Numbered from the stretch's first letter, positions 1-6,638 are shown. The stretch: DNA of 9,275 bases from Cyanobium sp. NIES-981 (GCA_945907085.1 CAMDSS010000059.1:1-9275); one strand, 5' to 3'. Numbers and translations: made by a program. Notes: generated by a model from the sequence alone, not told the origin.

Positions 1-405
1 ATCAAACACCGGCGGCTCCCCCGGGCACAGCTGCCGAACGGTCTGTTCGTAGGCCTGCATTGAAAGCTCGGAGCTCCCCAGCTGGGTGGACACGGGGTGG
101 AAACAGGCCTGGGCGCCTGGACCCCCGGCAGCCAAATGGGTTTCGCCGAGCATGCGGGCGTTACTGGCGGGGTCGGTTGGTGCAACCCAGCGCTCATCCC
201 CGAGCAACACATCCACCCGATTCCAGGGCAGGTGCTGGCCGTTCAAGGTGCGGTATGCACCGGCTGGGGTGCTGCCACCGGAGAGGGCAATCTGGGCCCG
301 ATCCCGTTGGTCAAGGGCGAGCTTGATCCAGATCGCGATTTGCTCCGCACAGCGGCGGGCTAGTTGGGCACTATCGCTGCTGATCTCAAGGTTGTAGGTG
401 GCCAT
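1..405 (-). CDS. pgl: 6-phosphogluconolactonase, N-terminal 135 residues (cut by window edge)
   Basis: Hydrolyses 6-phosphogluconolactone to 6-phosphogluconate in the cytosolic oxidative pentose phosphate pathway. The visible protein begins MATYNLEISS and carries the hallmarks of the NagB/Pgl (sugar isomerase-like) fold: the phosphate-binding loop LSGGSTP at residues 41-47, and VLLGDERWV followed by a conserved Ser-Asn pair (residues 66-82). The DERWV-P-SN pattern distinguishes Pgl from glucosamine-6-phosphate deaminase. Full-length Pgl is about 235-240 residues, so roughly 100 C-terminal residues, including the rest of the active site, lie beyond position 1. The ATG (405-403) shares one base with the gnd stop codon (407-405), forming TGATG, and has no clear Shine-Dalgarno sequence, so translation is probably coupled to gnd. 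The two genes encode consecutive pathway steps. The visible part is intact. Confidence 0.93.
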   Translation of the reverse strand, partial: MATYNLEISSDSAQLARRCAEQIAIWIKLALDQRDRAQIALSGGSTPAGAYRTLNGQHLPWNRVDVLLGDERWVAPTDPASNARMLGETHLAAGGPGAQACFHPVSTQLGSSELSMQAYEQTVRQLCPGEPPVFD

Positions 406-1820
406 CAGAGCCATTCGGTGTGGAAGGCACCCGCTTGATCGATGCGCTCGTAGGTGTGGGAGCCGAAGCAATCACGCATGGCTTGCACAAGGTTTTGGGG
501 TAGGCGACCCGTGCGATAGCTATCGATGTAGTCGAGGGTGCTGGACAGGCAGGGAACCGGGATGCCAGCGAGGGCTGCCCCTGCCACCACCTGGCGAAGG
601 CCGGGAAGCCTGCGGTTGATTTGGTCAGCAAACCAAGGATCAACCATCAGGTTGGCCAGGTTGGGGTTGGCGCTGTAGGCATCTTGGATGCGCTGCAGCA
701 GACGGGCGCGAATGATGCAGCCCCCTTTCCAGATTTGACCGATGGCCGAGAAGTTGAGGTTGTAGTCGTGCAGCTTGGAGGCTTCCTGAAGCAGGGCCAT
801 GCCTTGGCCATAGCTCACGATGCAAGCAGCGATGCAGGCATCCCGCAGCGGTTTCATCCCGGTCTCAACGCTGCCGAGGTCAAACCCATGGGGGGCGGGG
901 GGGAAAATCAGGGCTTCTGCCGCTAGCCGCTCCGGGCGCAGGGAACTCAACACCCGGGCATTCAGGGCTGCATAGATGGTGGGCACGGGGACCCCCATTT
1001 CCAAGGCGCTGACCACGGTCCAGAGGCCGGTTCCCTTTTGCCCAGCCGCATCCACGATGTGCTCCACCAGGTCGGAGCCATCGGCGGGGTCTTTGGTGCG
1101 CAGGCAGATCTCCGTGATCTCCACCAAAAAAGAGGCCAGTTCTTCGGTTTGGTTCCATTGGCCCAAAACATCAGCCATCTGCTCACCACCCAGGCCAGCA
1201 ACCCGCTTCATCAGGTCGTAGGCCTCGGCAAGGATCTGCTCAATGCCGTATTCAATGCCGTTGTGGACGGTCTTGACGAAATGGCCGGCACCGCCGGGGC
1301 CGATGTAGGTGACGCAGGGGCCGTCATCGACCTGGGCCGCCATCTTCTGAACCAGGGGCTCGATCGCGTCGTAGGCAGCCTTGGTGCCACCTGGCATCAT
1401 GCTCGGCCCTTCCAGGGCACCCTTGGCCCCCCCGGAGACCCCCATGCCGATATAGCCAAAACTTTGGCGTTCCAGTTCGGCAACCCGGCGCTCGGTGTCG
1501 GTGTAGAGGGAATTGCCCCCATCGATCAACAGATCACCCTCCTCCAGGAATGGGGAGATCGCAGCAATGGTGTCATCGACCGGTTGACCGGCCTTCACCA
1601 TCATCAAAATGCGGCGCGGGCGTTCCAGCAGACCCACGAACTCCTGAAGGGTTTCCGCTCCCACGATCTGTTTACCCGCTCCCAGACCCACCAAGAACTC
1701 CTGGGTTTTCGCATAGGTGCGGTTGTAAACGGCACTGGAAAAACCATTGCGCTCGGCATTAAGGACGAGGTTCTCGCCCATCACGCCCAAACCAATGAGG
1801 CCGAAATGCGCCTTGCCCAT
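405..1820 (-). CDS. gnd: 6-phosphogluconate dehydrogenase (NADP-dependent, decarboxylating)
   Basis: Oxidatively decarboxylates 6-phosphogluconate to ribulose 5-phosphate and makes NADPH; the third step of the oxidative pentose phosphate pathway, cytosolic. The 471 residues match the usual bacterial length of about 470. The Rossmann motif GLGVMG is at residues 10-15, and NRT at 33-35 fits NADP preference. DGGNS is at 100-104 and the GxSGGxxGA substrate loop at about 127-135. KTVHNGIEYG at 183-192 holds the catalytic Lys183 and Glu190, in the same positions as the well-studied sheep enzyme. The family signature DAAGQKGTGLW is at 257-267, and the C-terminal tail with SHTYER (454-459) contributes to the partner subunit's active site in this family. 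ATG at 1820 is the only start that keeps the whole Rossmann strand. No Shine-Dalgarno sequence is evident upstream. The 118-bp gap to glgC shows no convincing promoter or terminator by eye. Confidence 0.97.
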   Translation of the reverse strand: MGKAHFGLIGLGVMGENLVLNAERNGFSSAVYNRTYAKTQEFLVGLGAGKQIVGAETLQEFVGLLERPRRILMMVKAGQPVDDTIAAISPFLEEGDLLIDGGNSLYTDTERRVAELERQSFGYIGMGVSGGAKGALEGPSMMPGGTKAAYDAIEPLVQKMAAQVDDGPCVTYIGPGGAGHFVKTVHNGIEYGIEQILAEAYDLMKRVAGLGGEQMADVLGQWNQTEELASFLVEITEICLRTKDPADGSDLVEHIVDAAGQKGTGLWTVVSALEMGVPVPTIYAALNARVLSSLRPERLAAEALIFPPAPHGFDLGSVETGMKPLRDACIAACIVSYGQGMALLQEASKLHDYNLNFSAIGQIWKGGCIIRARLLQRIQDAYSANPNLANLMVDPWFADQINRRLPGLRQVVAGAALAGIPVPCLSSTLDYIDSYRTGRLPQNLVQAMRDCFGSHTYERIDQAGAFHTEWL

Positions 1821-1938
1821 TAGAAATGTTTGGTGGCTGTTGCTTCAGTGTGGCAAGCGTGAGCCCCCGATGGGAAAAGCGTCACCGGATGGCCACAGTC
1901 GTGTGTGCAATTCCTGGTTTTAGGGAGTAACCCAGGGC

Positions 1939-3234
1939 CTAGATCACGGTTCCATCGGCGATGGTCCCATTCTTGACAATCACCACAATGCCGTTGCGGA
2001 TGTAGAAATTCAGCTCAGGTCGATCGGCCTCCTCGAGGCGATCCTTGTTGATGATCGTGACGTTGCGGCCGATGCGCACGTTCTTGTCGAGAATCGCCCG
2101 CTTCACCGTGGTCCCCTTGCCTACCCCCATAGGAATGCCGCCCCGTTCACGTAGAACAGCGCGTTCCTCCGACGATTCAAAGAAGTCGGAACCCATCACC
2201 AGGGTGTCCTGAAGCACAACCTCATCCTCAACCCGGCTCCTAACTCCCAGCACACAGTGGTGAATGCTGCAGGCCTTGAGCAGGGAACCTTCGCCGATAA
2301 TCGATTCGGTCACCTGGGCGTCCTGCAATTTGCTGGGGGGCAAATAACGCGGACGGGTATAAATCGGGAACTTCTCGTCGTAAAACGAGAATGCAGGATT
2401 GGGTTGGACAGTTAAGGCCAAGTTCGCTTCATAGAAGGCACCGATGGTTCCGATGTCCTCCCAGTAGTCATCGAAAAGGAAACTCTGGAGCCGGTCTCCC
2501 CGGGCTAGGGACGCTGGAATGATCTCCTTGCCAAAATCGGTGGCGGTGGGATGTTTGATCAGCAGATCAAACAGGGTCTGGCGGCTGAAGACATAGATGC
2601 CCATGGAAGCCAGGAAGGGACGCCTGGCAGCCTCCTCGGCAGACAAGCCAAGGCTTTGGGTATCGACCCGCATGGCATCGAGGGCCTCCCCCTTCGGCTT
2701 CTCGCGGAATTCCTCGATGCGGCCGCCACTACCCGTGCGCATCAAACCAAAGCCCTCGGCCTGGGCTTGGTCAACGGGTAGGGCTCCGACGGTGAGATCG
2801 GCGCCCGTATCCATGTGGTGCTGGACGAACTTGCTGTAATCCATCCGATACAGCTGGTCACCGGAGAGGATCAGGTAGTGGTCCACGTCCCACTCCTGGA
2901 ACAGCCACTGGTATTTGCGCACCGCATCTGCAGTGCCTTCAAACCAGCTCGGGCTATCAGGGGTTTGCTGGGCAGCCAAAACCTCCACAAACCCCTGACC
3001 AAAGCCGGCAGAGAGGTTGTACGTCATCGTCAGGTGACGGTTGAGCGACGCACTGTTGAACTGGGTCAGCACATAGATCTTGTTGATCTCTGAGTTGATG
3101 CAGTTGCTGATGGGAATGTCGATGAGGCGATATTTCCCGGCCAGGGGCACGGCCGGCTTGGCCCGCATCTTGGTGAGGGGATACAGCCTGGTACCAGCAC
3201 CGCCACCCAGAATGATTGCCAGGACTCGCTTCAT
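1939..3234 (-). CDS. glgC: glucose-1-phosphate adenylyltransferase (ADP-glucose pyrophosphorylase)
   Basis: Makes ADP-glucose from glucose 1-phosphate and ATP, the committed and allosterically controlled step of glycogen synthesis. With the start at 3234 (MKRVLAIILG) the protein is 431 residues, the normal cyanobacterial size. An in-frame ATG at 3249 would add only MGPRH and is less likely. Visible motifs are the nucleotide loop GGGAGTRLYPLT (10-21), WFEGTADAVRKYQW (97-110), LSGDQLYRMDY (123-133), the glucose-1-phosphate-site segment FREKPKG (176-182) and DDYWEDIGT (255-263). A left-handed beta-helix domain follows from about residue 300. Lys384 (in ILDKNVRIG) and Lys421 (in VIVKNG) are likely equivalents of the two Anabaena lysines that bind the activator 3-phosphoglycerate; this is inferred from local context. 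It lies between hemA and gnd in a same-strand run. The gap to hemA is 127 bp, so a separate promoter is possible. Confidence 0.97.
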   Translation of the reverse strand: MKRVLAIILGGGAGTRLYPLTKMRAKPAVPLAGKYRLIDIPISNCINSEINKIYVLTQFNSASLNRHLTMTYNLSAGFGQGFVEVLAAQQTPDSPSWFEGTADAVRKYQWLFQEWDVDHYLILSGDQLYRMDYSKFVQHHMDTGADLTVGALPVDQAQAEGFGLMRTGSGGRIEEFREKPKGEALDAMRVDTQSLGLSAEEAARRPFLASMGIYVFSRQTLFDLLIKHPTATDFGKEIIPASLARGDRLQSFLFDDYWEDIGTIGAFYEANLALTVQPNPAFSFYDEKFPIYTRPRYLPPSKLQDAQVTESIIGEGSLLKACSIHHCVLGVRSRVEDEVVLQDTLVMGSDFFESSEERAVLRERGGIPMGVGKGTTVKRAILDKNVRIGRNVTIINKDRLEEADRPELNFYIRNGIVVIVKNGTIADGTVI

Positions 3235-3241
3235 GTGCCTA

Positions 3242-3263
3242 GGCCCCATCCATTGAATGGGCC
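3242..3263 (-). repeat. imperfect inverted repeat just upstream of glgC start
   Basis: On the plus strand, GGCCCCAT (3242-3249) and ATGGGCC (3257-3263) pair across a 7-nt spacer, with one bulged base. In the glgC transcript this hairpin would end about 7 nt before the ATG at 3234, so it could partly occlude ribosome loading. It also contains the alternative in-frame ATG at 3249. No T-run follows in the direction of transcription, so it is not a normal terminator. The repeat itself is plain in the sequence; a function is speculative. Confidence 0.4.
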
Positions 3264-3361
3264 GACCGTAATGGAGCAGCTGGCCCTGAAGCGAGCATTT
3301 TCAACACCGCCGGTATGAACTGTTGCGAACCGGCCCTCAGGCCCCAGTCCCGGTGGGGGGA

Positions 3362-4672
3362 TTAGGAGTCAGCGGTGTCGTCCCGGAGTTCAAACAACTG
3401 CTCAACCACCCGCATGGCCGTATGCCGTTGCTGGCGGGGCTGGGGGGCCCTCAGGTTTGTCATGGGGGTGTGCAGGATCTTGTTGATGATGCCCTTGCTG
3501 AGGGCCTCCACCACCTTGAGCTCACGGCTGGAGAGGTCAGGGCCCATCCGACTCAGGGCCTTTTGAAGTTCCTGTTCGCGGATGTCTTCGAGTTGACGGC
3601 GTAGGCGATTGACCACAGGAACCGCTTCCAGTCCATCCCACCATTCCAGGAATAGGCGGGCTTCCTCTTCCAGCAACACCTCGGCTTCTGCCGCAATTTC
3701 GCGCCTGGCTTCCTGGTTGCGGGCCACCACCTCCTGAAGGTCGTCGACGTCAAAGGAGGCCACCCCAGGCAGATCCGCGGTATCGGCTGAAATGTTTCGC
3801 GGCACGCCGATGTCCACCAGCATCAAGCTGGAGCGGCGGTTCAGGGCTGACAGCCGGTGGGCCGTGATGATCGGATCATCGGCAGCCGTACTCGTGAACA
3901 CCAGCGAGCAGGTGCTCAGGCAGTGGTCGAGGTCGTCGAGGGGCCTGCATTGCACTGGAAGGGAAGGAAAGTCGGCAGCCAGGAGTTCGGCCTTGGTGAC
4001 GGTGCGGTTGAGCAGCACCAGCCCCTTGCAGCCCTTGGCCTGGAGATGTTGCAACAGCAGCCGAGCCATGCGGCCAGCGCCAACCACCGCCACCTGCTCT
4101 TGATCAAGGGGCACCAGCTCATCAAGCCCCCTGGCTTGACCAACCTTGAGCTGGGCCAATTCCACGGCGGCCGAGCTGATCGAAACGGCACCGGTACCGA
4201 GGTTGGTCTCGGTGCGAACCCGCTTGCCCGTGCCGACAGCCTGGGTGAGCAGGCGATTGAGAATCGGACCAATGGATTGGTGCTCCTGGCCCAGGCGCAC
4301 CATCTTCTTCACCTGGGACAGAATCTGCCCCTCTCCCAACACCAACGAATCGAGGCCCGCTGCCACCCGTAGGAGGTGGGCGATGGCTTCCTCATGGTGG
4401 AAGGTGAACAGGTGGGGAGAGAGCTCCTCCACCTCGAGACCGGAATGGCTGCTGAGGAAACGACCGACAGCCGAAATGCCCTGCTCAGGATGGCGCAGCA
4501 GGGCATAGATCTCCAGCCTGTTGCACGTACTGAGGATCGACGCTTCAAGCACCTCATCATCAGAACGAAGCTTCTGAAGCGAAGCCTCCATGGTTTGGTC
4601 GGGAATGCTGAGGCGTTCCCGGATCTCCACAGGAGCCGTGCGGTGACTAAGGCCAATAACGGCAATGTGCAT
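3362..4672 (-). CDS. hemA: glutamyl-tRNA reductase
   Basis: Reduces glutamyl-tRNA(Glu) to glutamate-1-semialdehyde with NADPH, the first committed step of tetrapyrrole (haem, chlorophyll, bilin) synthesis by the C5 pathway. The start at 4672 gives MHIAVIGLSHRTAPVEIRERL and 436 residues, typical for cyanobacteria. The longer reading from 4813 would overlap glpX and adds an unrelated 47-residue segment. The catalytic cysteine is Cys50 in ILSTCNRLEIY (47-57), the position known from studied enzymes. GEGQILSQVK, the NADPH-binding GAGRMARLLL followed by LLNRT, and DIGVPRNI follow in the expected order. The C-terminal helical dimerisation domain ends the protein, with LSKGIINKILHTPMTNLR near its end. 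It starts 35 bp after the glpX stop, so the two are probably co-transcribed. No strong Shine-Dalgarno sequence is visible and no key residue is missing. Confidence 0.97.
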   Translation of the reverse strand: MHIAVIGLSHRTAPVEIRERLSIPDQTMEASLQKLRSDDEVLEASILSTCNRLEIYALLRHPEQGISAVGRFLSSHSGLEVEELSPHLFTFHHEEAIAHLLRVAAGLDSLVLGEGQILSQVKKMVRLGQEHQSIGPILNRLLTQAVGTGKRVRTETNLGTGAVSISSAAVELAQLKVGQARGLDELVPLDQEQVAVVGAGRMARLLLQHLQAKGCKGLVLLNRTVTKAELLAADFPSLPVQCRPLDDLDHCLSTCSLVFTSTAADDPIITAHRLSALNRRSSLMLVDIGVPRNISADTADLPGVASFDVDDLQEVVARNQEARREIAAEAEVLLEEEARLFLEWWDGLEAVPVVNRLRRQLEDIREQELQKALSRMGPDLSSRELKVVEALSKGIINKILHTPMTNLRAPQPRQQRHTAMRVVEQLFELRDDTADS

Positions 4673-4707
4673 GGAGGCTGACTTAATCGCTCTCTCGGCA
4701 GATGGAT

Positions 4708-5712
4708 TCAGCTCAGGGCGATGCTCTTGGCGCCATCCTTGATGTGGATGGTGTTGGTGAAGCGTGCCGAGTTGTCGAGGGTGCTGATCACCAGGCTGCT
4801 GGTGCGGGTGCAATCCGTTTCGAACTTCACACCGTGGAACAGCAGACCATCGGTGATACCGCTACCGGCGAAAACGACGTTCTCTCCTGAAGCCAATTCT
4901 TCAGCTTCGTAGATTTTGTCGACGTCGGTAATGCCCATCTCGTTGAGGCGGGCAATGTTGCCCTCCTTGGTGTAGTCGGCCCATTCGGAGGTTTGGGCCA
5001 CCGCGGGGTCATAGACCAACTGACCTTGGAAATGGCCTCCAAGGGCGCGCATGGCTGCCGCAGAGATCACCCCTTCAGGGGCGGCTCCAATGCCCATCAG
5101 GCAGTGGGTGCCCGTGCCGGCAAAGCCACAGGCGATGGCCGCCTGCACATCCCCATCGGAGATGGGCTGGACCCGGGCCCCTGTGGCCCGAATTTCAGCG
5201 ATCAGGTCCTTGTGGCGGGCGCGGTCCATCACCACGATGGTCAGCTCGCTGGCGGCGAGGCCCAGGCACTCGCTGAGGATCTTGATGTTTTCAGTGGCTG
5301 ACTTGCGAATGTCAACCTTGCCTTTGGCGCAAGGGGGAGCTGCCAACTTCTTCATGTAGAAGTCGGGGGCGTTAAACAAACCACCGCGGTCGGAGGCGGC
5401 CAGAACGGCCATCGAACCGCGCTGGCTGTTAGCGCAGAGGTTGGTGCCTTCGCAGGGATCCACGGCGAAATCCACGCCAGGGCCGGTGCCGCTGCCAACT
5501 TCTTCGCCGATGTAGAGCATGGGAGCCTCATCGCGCTCGCCTTCACCGATGACGATGCGGCCTTGCATCTGGATCTGGCCCATGCGCTTGCGCATGGCTT
5601 CAACGGCCGCCGCATCGGCCTCATCTTTTTTGCCCAGGCCAGTCAATTCAGCCGATGCAATGGCGGCCTGTTCAACGACCTCGAGAATTTCCTGGATGAG
5701 GGTGCGATCCAC
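4708..5712 (-). CDS. glpX: fructose-1,6-bisphosphatase / sedoheptulose-1,7-bisphosphatase (class II, GlpX type)
   Basis: The cyanobacterial dual-function phosphatase of the Calvin cycle; removes the C1 phosphate from fructose 1,6- and sedoheptulose 1,7-bisphosphate. I chose a GTG start at 5712 (VDRTLIQEILEVVEQ) because it gives 334 residues, the length I recall for marine Synechococcus homologues, and begins where the conserved family sequence begins. An ATG at 5790 would add 26 low-complexity, proline-rich residues (MPPCFGLPPP...), probably leader rather than protein. Family motifs are IGEGERDEAPM (55-65), VDPCEGTN (84-91), VMDRARH, DGDVQAA, the GTGTHCLMGIG phosphate loop, and GITDGLLF followed by TRTSSLV near the C terminus. 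Cys87 and Cys93 flank the substrate loop and are candidates for thioredoxin-type redox control, which is known for cyanobacterial F/SBPase; the exact pair is my inference. No Shine-Dalgarno sequence precedes the GTG. Confidence 0.95.
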   Translation of the reverse strand: MDRTLIQEILEVVEQAAIASAELTGLGKKDEADAAAVEAMRKRMGQIQMQGRIVIGEGERDEAPMLYIGEEVGSGTGPGVDFAVDPCEGTNLCANSQRGSMAVLAASDRGGLFNAPDFYMKKLAAPPCAKGKVDIRKSATENIKILSECLGLAASELTIVVMDRARHKDLIAEIRATGARVQPISDGDVQAAIACGFAGTGTHCLMGIGAAPEGVISAAAMRALGGHFQGQLVYDPAVAQTSEWADYTKEGNIARLNEMGITDVDKIYEAEELASGENVVFAGSGITDGLLFHGVKFETDCTRTSSLVISTLDNSARFTNTIHIKDGAKSIALS

Positions 5713-5736
5713 GGTGATCCGGCAGGGGGGAAGAGG

Positions 5737-5761
5737 AGCTTCAGAAGCTTTGGTAAAGCTT
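5737..5761. repeat. two overlapping inverted repeats in the glpX upstream leader
   Basis: AGCTTC (5737-5742) and GAAGCT (5744-5749) form a perfect 6-bp dyad around one base. AAGCTTT (5745-5751) and AAAGCTT (5755-5761) form a perfect 7-bp dyad around GGT. The two share positions 5745-5749, so as RNA only one could form at a time; the first would also need to lose inner pairs to make a loop. They lie 25-49 bp upstream of the proposed GTG of glpX. A protein-binding dyad or a leader RNA switch are both possible. No T-run follows, so simple termination is unlikely. Confidence 0.55.
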
Positions 5762-5817
5762 GGTGGGGGAAGGCCGAAGCAGGGTGGCAAGCGCCAGCCG
5801 CTGCAGGGGCTTTCAGT

Positions 5818-5851
5818 TTTGAAGCGGCCGCAACTGTATCAGTGCTTCAAA
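5818..5851. repeat. 8-bp inverted repeat with 18-bp spacer in the glpX/rpe promoter region
   Basis: TTTGAAGC (5818-5825) and GCTTCAAA (5844-5851) are exact reverse complements separated by 18 bp. Equivalent points in the two arms are 26 bp apart, about two and a half helical turns. The right arm ends 21 bp before the probable rpe -10 box at 5873. The spacing suits a dimeric or tetrameric DNA-binding regulator better than an RNA hairpin. Which protein binds, if any, cannot be told from the sequence. Confidence 0.5.
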
Positions 5852-5878
5852 TGGACAGTGCTGGCTGCTCCTTACAAT
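5852..5878 (+). promoter_or_regulatory. probable rpe promoter (-10 TACAAT)
   Basis: TACAAT (5873-5878) matches five of six bases of the sigma-70-type -10 box and lies 31 bp before the rpe ATG. A -35-like TGGACA (5852-5857) is present, but with a short 15-bp spacer. It is therefore either a weak or an activator-dependent promoter, with the adjacent inverted repeat (5818-5851) as a possible activator site. TTACAAT also resembles one half of the RpaB HLR1 site known in cyanobacteria, but I see no second half at the proper spacing. Confidence 0.45.
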
Positions 5879-5898
5879 CGCTAGCTCCCTGCCCAACT

Positions 5899-5902
5899 GA
5901 GG
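5899..5902 (+). promoter_or_regulatory. Shine-Dalgarno sequence of rpe
   Basis: GAGG lies 7 nt before the ATG at 5910. This supports that start and stands out here, because most other genes in the window have no clear Shine-Dalgarno sequence. Confidence 0.7.
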
Positions 5903-5909
5903 TTTCCGC

Positions 5910-6581
5910 ATGAGCACCAAACCGTTGGTGATCTCCCCTTCGATCCTCTCTGCGGATTTCTCCCGCCTTGGCGAAGACGTGCGCGCCGTCGACCAGGCGG
6001 GCGCCGATTGGATTCACGTGGACGTGATGGACGGGCGCTTCGTGCCCAACATCACGATTGGTCCCTTGATCGTGGAAGCCCTCAGGCCTGTCACAACCAA
6101 ACCCCTCGACGTTCACCTGATGATCGTGGAGCCCGAAAAGTATGTGGCCGACTTCGCCAAGGCGGGCGCCGACATCATCAGCGTGCAGGTGGAAGCCTGC
6201 CCCCACCTGCACCGCAACCTTGGTCAAATCAAGGATCTCGGCAAGATGGCCGGTGCCGTCCTCAATCCGGGCACACCCATCGACACGCTCGAGTACTGCC
6301 TCGAGCTGTGCGATCTCGTGTTGATCATGAGTGTTAACCCCGGCTTCGGCGGCCAGAGCTTCATCCCCTCCCAGGTCGACAAGATTCGTTCCCTGCGCCG
6401 CATGTGCGAGGAGAAGGGGCTTGATCCCTGGATCGAGGTGGACGGCGGCATCAAGGCGGCGAACGCCTGGCAGGTGATCGAGGCCGGTGCCAATGCGATC
6501 GTCAGCGGTTCGGGCGTGTTCAACCAGCCCAGTTACGCCGATGCGATCACCGGAATCCGCGATAGCAAGCGGCCTGGCTGA
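5910..6581 (+). CDS. rpe: ribulose-phosphate 3-epimerase
   Basis: Interconverts ribulose 5-phosphate and xylulose 5-phosphate in both the Calvin cycle and the pentose phosphate pathway. The 223-residue protein is a TIM barrel of normal family length. Metal and catalytic residues sit in the expected places: His36 and Asp38 in WIHVDVMDGRFVPN (34-47), His69 in LDVHLMIVEP (66-75), and Asp178 in IEVDGGI (175-181). VNPGFGGQSF (142-151) is the phosphate/lid loop signature, and the second phosphate-binding segment is AIVSGSGVF (196-204). The ATG at 5910 has GAGG at good spacing. It is the only plus-strand gene here, divergent from glpX and convergent with ccsA, and is followed by an intrinsic terminator, so it is probably monocistronic. 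Confidence 0.97.
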   Translation: MSTKPLVISPSILSADFSRLGEDVRAVDQAGADWIHVDVMDGRFVPNITIGPLIVEALRPVTTKPLDVHLMIVEPEKYVADFAKAGADIISVQVEACPHLHRNLGQIKDLGKMAGAVLNPGTPIDTLEYCLELCDLVLIMSVNPGFGGQSFIPSQVDKIRSLRRMCEEKGLDPWIEVDGGIKAANAWQVIEAGANAIVSGSGVFNQPSYADAITGIRDSKRPG

Positions 6582-6621
6582 CGTTCGGTCGCCTGAATTA
6601 CGGCCAGCTGAATATCCCAAA

Positions 6622-6636
6622 CTGGGCCAGGCCCAG
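6622..6636 (-). repeat. 7-bp palindrome in the rpe/ccsA convergent gap, possible weak terminator for ccsA
   Basis: CTGGGCC (6622-6628) and GGCCCAG (6630-6636) are perfect reverse complements around one base. Read on the minus strand, downstream of ccsA, the GC-rich dyad is followed only by TTTGGG, so it is at best a weak intrinsic terminator. It sits directly beside the stronger rpe terminator. Confidence 0.4.
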
Positions 6637-6638
6637 AT

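Larger units (their letters stand above)
5713..5909. promoter_or_regulatory. divergent intergenic control region between glpX and rpe
   Basis: These 197 bp separate two divergently transcribed Calvin-cycle genes and must hold start signals for both. The plus-strand side has a -10-like box and a good Shine-Dalgarno sequence for rpe. The minus-strand side has no convincing -10/-35 pair; the best -10-like string, TACAGT, matches poorly. The region contains three inverted repeats, listed separately, and five copies of GAAGC/GCTTC (5738-5742, 5744-5748, 5776-5780, 5821-5825, 5844-5848). Its role as a control region follows from geometry; the responsible factors are unknown. Confidence 0.7.

Noticed and set aside
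60..397. Small overlapping plus-strand open frames at the left edge
   Set aside because: All are antisense to the pgl fragment, which has clear family motifs.
1038..1823. 261-codon open frame on the plus strand opposite gnd
   Set aside because: It is the antisense shadow of the conserved 6-phosphogluconate dehydrogenase, with no family motif.
1855..1890. Imperfect stem in the gnd upstream region (GTGA/TCAC with inner GC and CCC/GGG pairs)
   Set aside because: Short, interrupted by bulges and without a T-run; not distinguishable from chance by eye.
3857..4372. 171-codon open frame on the plus strand opposite hemA
   Set aside because: Antisense to the conserved hemA core; low-complexity composition and no start signal.
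4673..4813. 47-residue N-terminal extension of hemA from an ATG at 4813
   Set aside because: It would overlap the C-terminal coding region of glpX, is His/Gln-rich and unlike the family. The conserved protein begins exactly at 4672.
5847..6620. 257-codon open frame on the minus strand opposite rpe
   Set aside because: It lies wholly antisense to a clear rpe and covers its start and Shine-Dalgarno region. The protein has no recognisable motif, and long antisense frames are expected in GC-rich coding sequence.
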